Shown here piece by piece: positions 1 to 12,404 of a stretch of 64,000 nucleotides of DNA. The DNA comes from Portulaca oleracea (Eukaryota > Streptophyta > Magnoliopsida > Caryophyllales > Portulacaceae), in assembly GCA_029582165.1 (NCBI GenBank), contig CM055868.1, positions 11,514,001 to 11,578,000 on the forward strand, given 5' to 3'. A model generated the notes under the pieces. That model saw only the letters and a program-made list of their open reading frames with translations, ran no database searches and was not told the origin of the DNA. Position 1 is the stretch's first letter. The number at the start of each line of letters is the position of its first letter. The position numbers and the translations under genes were made by a program.

Positions 1-825
1 TTATACAAAAAAATACAAATATCTTCTTGAACCGGTATATTATTATTAACGTGTCTACTTAAACTAGAGAAATAATATATTATGATTGAATTGCACTTCT
101 AATTTAATACTACCTTGGTCTCGTATTAAGTGTAAAAAAAATACCTTTAGAAATCCAATGTACCAAGGAAATCGGGGAAAAAGTTGTACTTAGAATTAAA
201 AGGTAAAATACATCACATTCATTAATTAAGTGGAACATGAATATCTTAATTATTGAAATTATATATTTAATAAATAAAAAGGCACAAGATAATTAAGAAA
301 TTTGACACTTATTTAACGATAGAGGTAGTAGCTATCGATCCTAACAAAAAGTCACATCTTCAAACAAAATTTAACTTTAAAAAAAATTTCGAGTAAAGCA
401 AGTAGATCAAATTTGACCTGTTAATTTGTGAATTTTCTAACTTTATTTTGCATTTTAGGTCTAAGAAAATCATGTTAAAAACCAAAAACTTTCTTATAGT
501 CCCGAATCAATCGACCAGATCAGGTCAAAAATCGAACAATCCGTACTGTCCTTGAGTGATTGAAAAGAAAATATGGGAGGATGATATACCGTGTATCCTA
601 AATCCTAATCATCACCGTTGTTGGAGCTGCATGCTTTATCGGCGGCTACATTTGAATAATATTGCATTTGTGGGGAAGTTCCATATTTATCTAATCTAAA
701 TTGTGCCGTGTTTATTTTATGCTACATGCATTTAAAATCTTATGTTTACCTACTTCATTATTTATGTGAATATATATATATATATATGTGTGTGTGTGCG
801 TGAGAAAATTTTGCATGTACATTCA
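1..825. other. AT-rich DNA without recognisable gene
   Basis: No reading frame resembling a known family is seen on either strand. A TA/TG microsatellite at about 770-801 marks the left flank of the foldback element that follows; a similar TA/TG run occurs at 1150-1179 on its right. Confidence 0.5.
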
Positions 826-1149
826 TTTAGGTCTATCACGTTTATAAATTTAATTTTGATGTTTTTGAGTTTATATTTACCCACTCTAAATTTTTAAACA
901 AATTTCATTTAACTACTTATCCGTTAAATTTCGCAACCTTTTTGGTGAATATGTGATATGTGATGAAACTTGTTTGCTAAAGTTGTCGTCATTTCAACAA
1001 ACAAATTGCATCACAAATCACATATTCACTAGAAAAATTGTTAAACTTACCGGAAAAGTTCATAAATGAAATTGGTTCAAAAGTTTAGGGTGAGCAAAAC
1101 ATTAAATTACATATGTCTGGGTTGAATTTATAAATGTCATAAGTCTAAG
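826..1149. mobile_element. Foldback MITE, family C copy 1
   Basis: The two halves are imperfect inverted repeats with arms of roughly 150 bp, for example TTTAGGTCTATCACGTTTAT on the left against the complement of the end near 1149. The spacer lies around 965-1010. TA/TG microsatellite lies on both sides, as if the element entered a TA run. A diverged copy lies at about 12688-13010. It has no coding capacity. The superfamily is not assigned. Confidence 0.6.
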
Positions 1150-1945
1150 TATATATATATATGTGTGTGTGTGTGTGTGAAATTAAATATTTATAGGGTT
1201 GGATATGAAATTTGATCCAAAATCTAAAGTGCTTGGTGAAAGGTAGGATTAAATCATTTTTACAATAATAATAATTGTTATAATAATAATAATAATAATA
1301 ATAATATCTTCTCACCCCAAAAGTTACACCTCTCATTACTATCTCCATCTTCACACCACCCCCATTGACTCACATCACCACCATATGATCCGGAAGAGAG
1401 TGAGAAAGATCGAACGAAAATATACTGTAACAAAGACAATTTTCCATTCTTCTCATTGATTGAACACATCCCTAATCCTGTCCCACCACCATAGATTTAC
1501 ATAAACACAATTTTCCATTCTTCCCACCCAAATTCCACCGGCATATACATGTACTGATGGAAAGCAGAAAATAGATCGATTGACAACGTCTGTTGGTTTT
1601 TGGGCATATCAAAATTGAAAGGAAACATACAAGCTGATTGTGGATTTCCATATCGAAAAGATGGAGATTTTTTCTTCAGACATGAGAAATTAATTCAAGG
1701 TCTACTTGATTTCTGGGCATGGTTTTCGAGTTCAATTAGCAACGTTTTGTTAGTGTTGGCCAGAAAATTACGACAAGTGGAAGTGTTGGCCGGAAAATAC
1801 GTTGACATAAAGTGGAGGTTGTGCTAGAGTGCCCTGTGGTTCCCTGAAGGGTGCGAGATGCAAAAATACAATTTTTTTTTCTCTCAAAAACATATTACCT
1901 AGGGATAGATTTCATTCTCGTTCAATTTGGTAGGTTTCTAATACC

Positions 1946-3510
1946 TGTTGTAGATGCTAAACTAACTCAACATCAATATATATAAATTTATTGTAATTAT
2001 TATTCGTTTTATTTTTAGTAATATTTTTAATTTGAAGCACCTAAAGAAACATGGATGCAAAACATTAGCCAAAAAATTCATTCCAAAAATCAACAAAATT
2101 ATTAAACTGAGTTAGACCCACTAGTATGTCACGTGGCATGCCTAGTCGCGATCCAAGCCCATATCCACCTCCCTACAAAACCTTAGCCCAAAACCCACAG
2201 AATAGGTAAAACTGAGCCAGGCCTACTTGCAAGCCATGCGACATGCTAAGTCGGGATCCCACAAAATCCAGCCCAAAAAACCCACAAAATCCAGCCCAAA
2301 AAATCCACAAAGTAAGCCCAAAATGCATAAAAATTATCCGGACCGCAAGCTAAGCCACGCAGCCTACCCGCGAGGGATCCAAATCTGTTTGTCTATACCC
2401 GGGTTAAATGTTGACCTAGAAAATGAGCAGTTGGGCACTTTATGCCACGCGGCTGCTCAGCGGCCCATCTCTTCATTTTTAACCTAGTTCTCACCCTAAC
2501 TTTTCACTATAAATACTCACTCATCTAAACTCATTTGGGTAACCCCAGTTGACCAAGGAGTACTAATACTAAGTCAACTCAATTTTCTTCTTCCCCCACA
2601 CTCTCTAACCTTTGCATCCATGCCCCTTTATGTGCTTAAAAATCGAGGTTAGAATGTACATTTGTTTGTTCATTATGCTTAATTTATATTCTAATGTATA
2701 AATATGTTCATGCTTGTTCATGCTTATATGAAATGCTCTTCTCACACTTGTTTCTTTTATTTTTTTCTCCTTTTATTTTGTTAATTTGCATGTTCTAAAT
2801 AATAAAAATCGAAAAAAGGAATAATAATTCTCTTCTTTCTACTCTTTCTTTTAATTGAGACCGATATAGTAGAGTGTGTTCTTTGAACGGACGAATTCGG
2901 AAATTTTTATTTTCGGATTTGTAACCTTACCCCGAACCTGAATCTCATGGTTCGCTGTTTTGGAGTTATATTTTTAAAGTTTATTAAATTTCTCTTAGAA
3001 ATTAATTGGCTCCCCTTCGTCTTTTGTCTTTTTTATTAATTTGATTTGTCGATTTCACGAGCATTATCTCAATTTCGAAATTCAAAATCTAGAGATGAAA
3101 CTCTTCGAAAATGGAGTAAAATGGGTGGAATAGTTCTACCCGAGACTAGCATGCCGCGTGGCATGCTTGGAGTACGAGTGCTAGTCTTCTAGGGTGGCCT
3201 TTGGATCGACTCGTGATCTTGGACTGAGGGTAGGCCGCGTGGCATGCTAACCAGTCGGTGACCCTGGTTCATCCCGTGACCTCTCTTTCTTCACCTTTTT
3301 CTTCCACTTTGTTTTTGGTTTTATTTTTTGCTTGATTTTTGTTCTCGATTGGAATATTACTCACGAATCATTCAAACAATTAATGAAAATAAAAATACAC
3401 AATAAAAAAAACATCAAACCCCTTAAGGAATAAGCAACTTCTTTCGACTCGGACTCACCCCGTGGGATGGTTATAAATTTTTCTTCGGATTTTTCCCGGG
3501 TCCTACAACA
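1946..3510 (+). mobile_element. Probable solo LTR (gypsy-like)
   Basis: The segment starts TGTTGTAG and ends CTACAACA, the short inverted ends of an LTR. It contains a TATA box (CTATAAAT at about 2507-2514) followed by a pyrimidine-rich leader. No primer site or coding follows. Flanking 5-mers (ATACC and ATAAT) do not match, so a decayed or false boundary is possible. The U3 part carries near-palindromes around CACGTGGCATGC (2124-2142, 3149-3166, 3233-3247), the first containing a CACGTG G-box. The family is an inference. Confidence 0.4.
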
Positions 3511-3910
3511 ATAATTTACAAAGTGGACATCTTACAACGAAGCTTTATGTGAATTAAAATAAACTCAACGGAAATTTAAATTTAAACAATTCAATGACAG
3601 CACACAGGTCATATTTGACCCAACTTGGTACGCAAACTGGTAAAACCAACTATCTATGGTCATACTAGAAGCACATGCAAACAAACAATATTGCAATAAT
3701 TATATCAAATATAACACATGATTGAATAACATATTATGAAGGCATATTATTGCAATTTAGCACACAAAAGGAAACAACGACTAAACAATTTTAACAAAGC
3801 TTCCTAAACAGTTTGCATGATTAACAAAATACAACAAAATTCCAACTTTTATCTTAATTTTCTAAATAAATTTAGGCTTTAGGGAATACCTTTACATACA
3901 AGTTACTTAA

Positions 3911-4635
3911 TGCATGTTTGGCCTAATTTCTAAAAAAGTGTTTCTGCTTCTTACAAACAGTTTTTATAAAAGCTATTTTTGGAGAGGTATTAAAGTATTT
4001 GGCCAAACTTATGACATAAGTGATTTTACTAAGTTAAAGTGTTTAGCCTAACTTATGATATAGTGTTTTTACTAAATTTGATTGTTTAGCCTAACTTTTA
4101 AAAATTATGTGTTTTTGTGGAGTAAAATTATCATATGAGTATTTACATTTTTCTCTTTTTATTAATCTTTAAATAGATTATCATATTTTACTTTTAACAA
4201 TAATTATAATCGTATAGTTATAATTATAGTTATAATAATTATTATTATTATTATAACTATATATGGTCTTACTTAACTATACAATTCTTTAAATTAAATA
4301 TTTATATATCAAAATTTGTAAAGGAATTAGATAAAAAAATGTCCAACATAATATTAAAGGTTTTAACATAATATTTAAATATTTAAATGCTACCTTTATA
4401 AAAATCAAAATATTTATGTGAAATTATGGAAACTAATCACTAAAGAGTCTCATAGATTGAGTAATGATTAGTTTTTAAGAAGCAGAAGCAACAATTTACT
4501 GTTTCTGCTTTTGGAGCTATTTTTGGTCAAAACTGTTTTTGGTAAACAATTATTAGTCTCTAAAAAAAATACTGTTTGGCCTAGCTTGTGCTTTTTAACT
4601 CCAAAAACACTATCAAAAGTTAGGCCCAACAAGCA
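3911..4635. mobile_element. TIR MITE with CTTAA duplication
   Basis: The ends are TGCATGTTTGGCCTAA on the left and the complement of TGCTTGTTGGGCCTAA on the right. Both sides are flanked by CTTAA (3906-3910 and 4636-4640), seen directly. The 725-bp interior is AT-rich and non-coding. The ends recall plant hAT or Harbinger MITEs, but the duplication length does not settle the class. Confidence 0.6.
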
Positions 4636-4640
4636 CTTAA

Positions 4641-5560
4641 TTTTATAAGATTAAGTATTCCAAAAGATACTATATCAATTGACAATTGCAAAGTTATTGA
4701 ACGTAACAAATTCTATAGGATTTTATGCCTGATATCTTATTTAGTAACAATAGGGTTCAATAATTAATTTTCAAAAACTAATCTCAAACGCCAAAAACAC
4801 ATTTTCATCGACACTGTTGGCAACACTGTCCATGTTGATCCAACACGATCCATATTGCTTCTAGTGTAGACTATTTAGTGCATGAAAAATGCAAATAAAA
4901 TATCAACTAACTTCAAAACTTAAAGACATAAATTTTCTCATATTACAGAGTCATCCAATGACCTACTGTAAAACTTCCAGAATTTTGTCAAATTTATATA
5001 AATTTGTAAAATTCAGAGAATTAAACTAATTTAATTCGCTGTTTTACTGGAAAGTTAAAGAGAGTAGTCATATAAGTTTGAAAATTAAATTTTAAAATTT
5101 TTCCATACAGAAGAATCACCTAGTGAGCTACTATGATTTTTTTCCAGAAGTCGCCCAGTGATAATCCAAACTTTAAAACTAAGAAAATCCAAATTTAACC
5201 TAATTTCTAATTGACCTAACAAACATAATCAATAGAATTGTGTCAATAGTACTAATTCAAATTCTTCTTTTAGAAAAGCAAAGTAGACTAACGAATACGA
5301 ACACACTGGAATAGAATGAAGAATCTGTCTTACCTGGAGTACAATAATGGGATGCACTAAGGCCGGCGGAAGTCATATCCTACAGTCCTTCATCGTGTTG
5401 GATTTAGGGCTTGTTACCTTTTTTTATAAAAAAAAATTTGATAATTTGCTAGTAAAAAAAAATTAAAAAGGTATAAAGACGTTACAAATAAATAAACGGC
5501 AGAAAACCAAAGAGTCCAGTCAATAAAAGAGCCATACAAAATGCAACAGAAGGATCACAA
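4641..5560. other. AT-rich intergenic DNA
   Basis: No gene, repeat array or element end was recognised here. Confidence 0.4.
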
Positions 5561-5589
5561 CAAAACAAAAAGAACAACTATTTAACAAG

Positions 5590-6068
5590 ATTCTTCTTTT
5601 CCTCCAGTATATCGTCTCTGAAGGTCTTAGTCATAGTCTCATGATTACCACAAAACATTTTCAAGAAACCCACAACCTTGGCCGCCCTACGAGCCTCCTC
5701 ATCCAATCTTTTCAAGGAGAAATCCACTGCATTCAAAGATCTTTCAGTAGCACTATCAACTGCATCTTTACTGTTAGAATTGCAGCTTCAAGAAAGCTTC
5801 TTCAAACCTTTCACACGGTTAGGACCACTAGAGCGGACCCTACACGATGCTTTACTAACCAACCTCCATTTGAATTCCACAATAGGTTCTCATTCCGTTT
5901 TTGTCGGCCTTTGACTTTGAAAACTTTATGAAAAGAGTCCTTACCATTACTAAGAGGTGAAGAACAAACCACCTCATCCACTACACTGCCAAATGGGTCA
6001 TTAACAGTGCGTTCACTATCAGAAAAAGTCGCCGTATTACCTTTTTTGATATGCGGAGTATATTGCAT
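5590..6068 (-). pseudogene. Unrecognised coding-like fragment
   Basis: Read on the minus strand, this stretch shows long open segments broken by frameshifts. The first part is rich in Ser, Asp and Lys. A downstream part, in another frame, looks like a charged coiled-coil tail with a run of Glu, Arg and Lys and ends at a stop near 5590. No domain was recognised. It could be the 3' end of an old transposase-associated or host gene. The flanking DNA gives no clue. It is reported because its base composition is less AT-rich than its neighbours. Confidence 0.25.
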
Positions 6069-6404
6069 TGTTTTATGTCATTAATTTTTTTACCTCTTAT
6101 TTTCCAAATTTGATAACTTTATTAAATGACCTTTAAAATCAATTTGATAACTTTATTAAATGACCTTTAAAATCTCTGTTTATAACTTTGCCAGTAACTA
6201 TTTGTACTTTTTGGACTCCCTATTCCAATGAAAGATATTATAAAAGTATTTTTTATTTAAAATTTATTTTTAACATTATTTTTATCTAATTTACAATTTA
6301 CAATATACCTTCATATCAAATCCATATTGCTTGGCGAATTATCAGATATCCTTGTATGTATTTGAAGATGCTTTAGCAGTGGCCCAAGTGGCCAAGTGGG
6401 TGTA

Positions 6405-6972
6405 ATATTGCCGTGGATTTTTTACTCAAAATAATTCAAAGTCGGAGGCTGATTGAAAATAATACAAACTCACTTTTCGGCTTAAAATAATCTAAACTTT
6501 TAACCTATTTACTCGGACTAAACCGAAATCGATTTCCGACGTCGGAATGCTGACTGGGCAGCTTGAGCATGTGTTTCTTTAATTGATTTTGGTTTTGAAT
6601 TTTTTTTAAAGCTTATATAGACCCCAACTTACTTAAGCTTATATTTTTGAGCACGTGTTTCTTCTCTCATTAAAATTTTTGGGGTTGGAAAACTAAATTT
6701 ATTATGTTAAAGTGTTTTTATTTTTAATCCATTGCCTTGTCATTATAAGTTCAAGTGAGTTGGGGTCTACGTAAGCATAAAAAAATTCAAAATCAAAATC
6801 AATTAAAGAAACACGTGCTCAGGCTGCCCAGTCAGCATTCCGACGCCAAAAATCGATTTCGGTTTAGTCTGCATAAATAGGTTAAAAGTTTGGATTATTT
6901 TCAGCCAAAAAGTAAGTTTGGATTATTTTCAGCCAATGACCTCCGACTTCAGATTGTTTTGAGCCAAAAACC
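6405..6972. mobile_element. Foldback MITE, family A
   Basis: Two arms of about 220 bp are inverted copies. Both contain the block with GAAATCGATTT, the phrase GGAATGCTGACTGGGCAGC, and CACGTGTTTCTTTAATTGAT or its variant. The outer ends both read TTTTTNNCTCAAAA-AATC. There is no coding sequence. The flanks share only TATTG, so no clean target duplication is visible. A Mutator-like origin is possible because of the long inverted ends. Confidence 0.65.
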
Positions 6973-6999
6973 CTATTGTTGATGTATGATTATATTTAG

Positions 7000-8184
7000 C
7001 TATGCAATTAAGATGATCATAATGCCATTCTTTTTTGGATTGTAAGGGCTGACATACCTTATTCGTGTGTAATGGGATGTACACATATGAATGGAGCATG
7101 GAGGCATAGGCGGAACTGGGGCTATTGTAGGGGTATCCATGGACACCCTTGACCCCATAAAAAGTTTAATTAACTTATATTATTTGGAAAGGAAAAATAT
7201 AAGTATGTGTTAAATGGACACCCCTAAAAAAACCTCGAATATTAACATTACTGAATTTACTATTAATGGGACACTCCTAATTTGAAAGTCGAGATCCCCC
7301 ATTGGAGAACTACAATTATAAATAATATAATTATCTATTTTAAATTAATATATGACGAAATCAATTTTTAAATTTTGTAACATATAATGTTTTATGATAT
7401 ATTAATACCTCAACCTAGCTAACTTATGCAACAAGAATACCCAACTTAAATTAGGTTTAGTTTCAATATCTTTTTGGGAATAACTTTTTCTGAAAAATCA
7501 GAAAAATTTTGGTTACAGAATTGTAAAATACAAAAATAAAAAATTCCAACAAATACGATAATTTGGAAACAAAAATCCACCATCTTTTGGAAAATTTTAC
7601 ATTCAAGTTTTTTATTTTTAAATTTTATTTTTTATTTTTTATTTTTCAATTTTAATTTTTTAATTTTAATATCATAAAAAATATATAATTAAAACAAATT
7701 AAAAGAAAATTAAAAGTTTTATAATTTTGAAAAATGTTAAAAGTTTAAAATTTAAAAATTTATAAACAAAAAAAGGATAATTATATGAGATGCATTCTAA
7801 TTTGTATGTATGCCTGAGTGTATTACATATAACATGTTCATAAAACTTATATTATCCAAGACATCTACAAGACTACAAATATTTAATTTAAACTTAACAT
7901 GGTACTTAATATTATTAAGTTATGATATTAGTCAACGTTGAGAATTTGGATAGATGGCTGATGAAATTAATTTAAGAGGGGTAGAGGGTTACAATATCGT
8001 CTTTCTTCCGCATTTCTAAATTATCATCACCTTACGGAGTATATTGGATACAAACAATGTAAAAGTAAATTTAAAATAAATAGTCTACTCCTATAATTCG
8101 TTTCACTAGAATATGGAGTGTGAAAAATACATAACATATATCCAAAAGAAACTCGTTGGATTAATTTGGGATGCTTACATGTTA
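7000..8184. other. AT-rich DNA; possible element edge near 7110
   Basis: No gene is seen. The phrase around 7110-7160 (a C- and G-richer run ending GGACACCCTTGACCCC) resembles the terminus of some plant hAT elements, but no partner end was found. Confidence 0.25.
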
Positions 8185-8405
8185 CTCCATCCGTTCTTTT
8201 TTATCTGTCACTTACGGTTTTCAGTGCCAACTTTTAATCAATAATTTCTAATATAAAACTTTTATAGAAAAATATAATATTATACTTTTTTAATAGTATT
8301 TTTTATTACAAATCTAATGATATCAATTTTGTATGATAAATTAAGATATTAACGGTCAAAGTTTTTGCCACAATTCTCTAGACGACAGATAAAACAAAAC
8401 GGAGG
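8185..8405. mobile_element. Stowaway-type MITE
   Basis: Terminal repeats are CTCCATCCGTTCTTTTTTAT and the complement of GACAGATAAAACAAAACGGAG. TA flanks both ends (8183-8184 and 8406-8407), the Tc1/mariner target duplication. It is non-coding. Confidence 0.75.
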
Positions 8406-8599
8406 TAGAATTTATCAAGCCAAATTACCAATTGACATTTTTGTAATAAATTGATAAATTTAAATTATAATTCACAGAATTTTGCATTATATTTATAAAT
8501 TATGATAGTTTTGCAATAAATGTTGGTAATTCTTTTTTTCTTTAAAACATAACTCATCGAAGGATCTCAATATATTATAATTCAGGAGTAGCATATGGT

Positions 8600-9152
8600 T
8601 ATACATTTTGGATGCTGAAGTATAGGATAATTAATTTTCTGAACTCTTGGTTTTCAACGTTAATTTTTTGGACCCTAAAATTTGTAAGTTGGATAAAAAA
8701 AGACCTTAAAGTTTGTGGGCTGAAAAAAAGATTCGTGTCCCGTTCTTTTTTCTTTCCATGTTTAAATTTTTCTCCCGATTGGCGCCAAATTTAAAGAATA
8801 AAGTTAAAACTGATATTGAAACTATAATCCACATCTCTTATTCATGTCGGAGCTACTTAGACCACTAAATAGCAAGTGCCTAAGTAGCTCCGACATGAAT
8901 CGGTGAGGTGTATTATAACTTCAATATCATGTTTAACGTTCGTTCTGAAGTTTGACGCTAATCGGGAGAGAAATTCAAAGATGGGAAGAAAAAGAAAAAC
9001 GATACAATGGTTTTTATTTTTCATCCCACAAACCGTAAGGTCCTTTTTTTATTCAGTCATAAACTTTAGGGTAAAAAAAAATTAACAATAAAAACCAATG
9101 ATCCAAAAAATTAATTACCCTATAATTCAAGGTCCAAAATGCAAAAAAACCC
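8600..9152. mobile_element. Foldback MITE, family B copy 1
   Basis: Arms of about 250 bp are inverted copies of each other: phrases such as GACCTTAAAGTTTGTGG, and CCCGATTGGCGCCAAATTT near the centre, recur in complement on the other side. The same structure occurs at about 15624-16163. No coding sequence is present. An internal copy of GTAGCTCCGACATGAAT pairs with its complement around the loop. Confidence 0.65.
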
Positions 9153-9614
9153 GAGCAGCACATACCCCAGTCGCGTTATCTATTCTACAGCATTGTCAAA
9201 TGTGGACTCGAGAGAGGTACTTGAGTACGTATGACTTATCCAAAGTTGGGCAGGCTTAAGAGATGTGAATATTCTAGCAAATCCTTTTCCTATTTAATTT
9301 TGATAAAAATTATGCTGAATGGAGAGTAAAAGTCTATGTCTTCAGTTACTAGTTTGCTGTTTAATAAGTCTGTCTACCAAATAGAATGACCCAAATTCTC
9401 GTATATCACAAGACTGTCTCATGTAAATTTATTGTGAGACAAATAATTCATAAGATGACCTTTCAAATATGTTACTACAACTAATAAGTGATACTAGAAT
9501 GAGTTTTTAATACGAATGTGACTAGTAATTTATCAAGGGTAACTTTTATCAGAGTCAGTCCACATAAATAATTATTAGTCACCCCTATTTTTATAACTAG
9601 TCACCAAAATATTA

Positions 9615-9903
9615 CTCCCTCCTTCCCACATTATCTGTCACTTTAACTAACCTTCTTTTCTCCCATAATATTTGTCACTTTATAATTCCAACAACATATT
9701 AATTACGTACTAATTTATCAAATTAACCTTATTAATTACATCTTTTTCTTCCATTTTTCTCTTTCATGCACCTTTTCCCTTTTTTTATTCATCATTTTAT
9801 TCAACATTTTCACATTTCTAATGAGGTAAATTAATTTAGAGTAGAGGTTTTTTTAGCTTTGTAAATTATGTCTAAAAGGACAAATAATATGGGAAGGAGG
9901 GAA
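9615..9903. mobile_element. Stowaway-type MITE
   Basis: It begins CTCCCTCCTTCCCACATTAT and ends with the complement, GACAAATAATATGGGAAGGA and following bases. TA lies at 9613-9614 and 9904-9905. It sits about 600 bp downstream of the MIF coding region. Confidence 0.8.
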
Positions 9904-9951
9904 TATATCTCTTACGATAAATATATGATGAGACGAGGTACTGTGAGTATT

Positions 9952-10220
9952 GATGAGGCGCTTGCTCGAAATAAGGTGTTGGTGAGAGATGTTGGTATGC
10001 TGAAGGTTTTATCGACCAAGAAAAAGTGATTGATTATTTTTTTGGCTGGCTTCGTAGCTGTTGATTTCCCTGTTTCTTTAAGGCTATATCTTCTTGTTGT
10101 TGCTGTTTTTTCTTGCTGTTGGTTTGTTTCTACTGTTTTGCTGCTTTTGTTGTTTTCTACGGACTTTTTGTAGCACCTTTGATGCTTCTAGCCTTTACGG
10201 CTTAAAACTATCGAAAAAAA
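9952..10220 (+). other. Possible LINE 3' end fragment
   Basis: A short frame of 26 codons ends in three lysines and a TGA at about 10027. It is followed by T-rich DNA, then a block with GTAGCACCTTTGATGC and CCTTTACGGC, and closes with TATCGAAAAAAATAA. This arrangement resembles the 3' untranslated end of plant LINE copies. It has no reverse-transcriptase motif, so the assignment is a weak inference. Confidence 0.3.
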
Positions 10221-10374
10221 TAATGTATGATGAGACGATCTTACATAAGAATCGGTGTTTGTGATCTAATTCGGTCTTCGATCATAACAATAGAGCACTT
10301 ATATTCTGTAACAAAGAAGGGTGGAAGAAAAGAAAACAAGAACAGTGACTGAAACGTGGACACAAAGAGGAATA

Positions 10375-10399
10375 GAACCAGAACCAGAACCAGAACCAG
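10375..10399. repeat. GAACCA hexanucleotide repeat
   Basis: Four tandem GAACCA units lie about 100 bp past the MIF stop codon, probably in its 3' untranslated region. Confidence 0.7.
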
Positions 10400-10500
10400 A
10401 TACTTGTCTTAATCCTTAAAAACACACATAATTTAGAACTACACCCATCAGCCAAACAAAGAATTAAGCAAGAACCCACAATCTAGCAATGAAATCATGA

Positions 10501-10830
10501 TCAGCAAGTAGAAGAAGAAGAAGAAGAAGAGGAGTGGCCATGGGAGGCGACAGCATCGTGACGAAGCTCCTCTCTGCGGTGGAAGTTACGGTGGCAGCCG
10601 CAAGCAGCACAGACAAGGGCAAGCTCAGTGCCATGGTTGCCAGAAGGGAGGAACTGTCGACAACCATCGAGAGCGTAGCCTCCAGTGGTGGCTGCATGGT
10701 TCTTTTGGCACATCCCATACCTGACTCTTGTCACCCCAACAGACATCGAGTTTGTCCAGCTCCTCAATTCTTCTTCTTCTTCTTCTGCTGCTGTTACTGC
10801 TCGTCGCAACACCACATGTTTCTTCGTCAT
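10501..10830 (-). CDS. MINI ZINC FINGER (MIF) protein
   Basis: This 109-residue protein has one ZF-HD dimerisation domain and no homeodomain, which defines the plant MIF family. The domain spans about residues 36-87. It opens with [12 protein letters not shown], continues with [13 protein letters not shown], and ends with [14 protein letters not shown]. Cys41, His45, Cys57, Cys74, Cys77, Cys79, His80 and His84 are candidate zinc ligands. An acidic stretch (residues 16-21) precedes the domain and a Ser-rich tail ends the protein. Known MIFs heterodimerise with ZF-HD homeodomain factors in the nucleus, block their DNA binding, and influence hormone responses and floral meristem termination. The start chosen is the Met 35 codons before the domain. 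The gene has no intron, as usual. A TATA box lies about 100 bp upstream. It is the only intact-looking host gene here. Confidence 0.93.
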   Translation of the reverse strand: MTKKHVVLRRAVTAAEEEEEELRSWTNSMSVGVTRVRYGMCQKNHAATTGGYALDGCRQFLPSGNHGTELALVCAACGCHRNFHRREELRHDAVASHGHSSSSSSSSTC

Positions 10831-10930
10831 CCTCTTCTTCGATCTCGATCAAAATTTTCAAGGAGGACAACCAAGGGGAAGGCTAACTAGGAATTGAGGT
10901 AGGTGGGATTTGGTAGGCTTGCTAAACTCA

Positions 10931-10940
10931 CCTATTTATA
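10931..10940 (-). promoter_or_regulatory. TATA box of the MIF gene
   Basis: TATAAATAGG on the minus strand lies about 100 bp before the MIF start codon, leaving a leader of roughly 70 bases. The position fits a plant core promoter. Confidence 0.7.
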
Positions 10941-11039
10941 GCTGTTTAATATGCTCCCCCTAAACTCCATGGACGGGTTTTTTATATTATAAATACAAAA
11001 ATGATAAATAGTTTGGGGTAAGATACACCGCAAGTGCCT

Positions 11040-11400
11040 TACCTTTGTATAAAATCGATATATTTGTAAATTAAATGTAAAAGAAAAATATATGATTGAC
11101 TTCTATAATTATAATAATACATATAAATAGTATAAAATCATATTTTTATGTAGATTTTTAAAAATATACAAAAAAAAACATCTAAACTATGCCTAACGGA
11201 TGAGGTTAGTTTGTTAGGGTGTCAATTTTAATTTATAGGAGTAAATAACACATTCCAAGCTTCTTATGATTGATAATTAATAGTAACGGTAAAAAAAATG
11301 GATTAAAAATGATAATAAATATTAATTTCATAAAGAGTAAGACACTTAAGCAGTGTCTTGGCTTAAGACACGTATCATCGCCCAAATACGAAAATGATAA
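11040..11400. repeat. Dispersed repeat, copy 1 (pair at 13270-13590)
   Basis: Blocks such as TTCTATAATTATAATA, the AACGGATGAGGTT region, TTGATAATTAATA and a closing CGTATCATCGCC recur in the same order and strand at about 13270-13590. The copies are well diverged. No coding sequence is seen. It may be an old non-autonomous element. Confidence 0.5.
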
Positions 11401-11486
11401 ATATTCCTCCCCCATCCCATATTATTACTTAGTTTGATTTGTATGGTTTTCAATGTTATTGATTATTATTTGTCATATAGTATCAT

Positions 11487-11812
11487 GCATGGGAACTGAT
11501 CATATATATGATCATAACTCTTTGGTGAGCATGTGAGCATGGTTTGATATTTGGGGGACATCAAATATTATTTTCATAAACATCAGGTAAGAAAGGTGGA
11601 CATCAACTATTTTTTTCATAAACATCAACCTTTGATGTTCTCTAAGCAAAATCTTTTATATTCTCTTTCCATACTTGATGTCCATGTACGAAAACATTAC
11701 TTGATATTCACCTTTTATATTTGATGTCCACAAAAATAATACTTGATATCCACCAGATATCCAACAATGATCACATGCTTAACAAAGGGTCATGCTCATA
11801 CGATCAATTCCC
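11487..11812. mobile_element. Mutator-like MITE with 9-bp duplication
   Basis: An exact TAGTATCAT lies on both sides (11478-11486 and 11813-11821). The ends GGGAACTGATC and GATCAATTCCC are inverted, and the inverted similarity continues inwards for about 120 bp (AAGCATGTGA, GACATCAAATAT). A 9-bp duplication is typical of Mutator-like elements. It is non-coding. Confidence 0.6.
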
Positions 11813-11935
11813 TAGTATCATATATATCAAAAATTATTTTAATATATTTTTAGGATATTATTTATTTATTATAAATTTAATATAATTAAATTTATACAAC
11901 AAATTGTTGTACATTTCGAGAAACTAATGATAATA

Positions 11936-12190
11936 CTACCTCCGTTCCATGTTATTTGTCTTTTTTAAAAATTATGCAGAGAAACTTAAAAAATTTTAAC
12001 TACAAATTTCTCAATATATACAATGATTTGTTAAATAAAATTACTACTATCAGACTTGTAACGAAAAATACTATACTAAAAGTATAATATTACAATTGTT
12101 AATAAAACATTATATGAGAAATTACCAATAAAAAAGTGATAATAGAAATCGTGATTGTCAACAAAAGGACAAATAATATGGAAAAGACCA
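11936..12190. mobile_element. Stowaway-type MITE, right end worn
   Basis: It begins CTACCTCCGTTCCATGTTAT after TA and ends near the complement GGACAAATAATATGGAA. The last bases have drifted. Confidence 0.6.
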
Positions 12191-12404
12191 ATTAACTTTT
12201 AAAGTTTGATTGTCAGGATTTTCAAGGCAACAAAGAATGGGGAGGCTAGGGTTGTGCCATCTTTTTCACAAATCAGTACAAATTTAATATTTACACCACT
12301 TGAATTTCTTAAATCATTTTATTTTACATCCTAGTTTTGATTTATTACACTATTTGAAAATTTCTTTTACCATTCGACAATTAAAAACTCTAGCTAAATA
12401 CTTA

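Noticed and set aside
10534..10890. 118-codon plus-strand frame opposite the MIF gene
   Set aside because: It is the antisense shadow of the MIF coding sequence and has no domain of its own.
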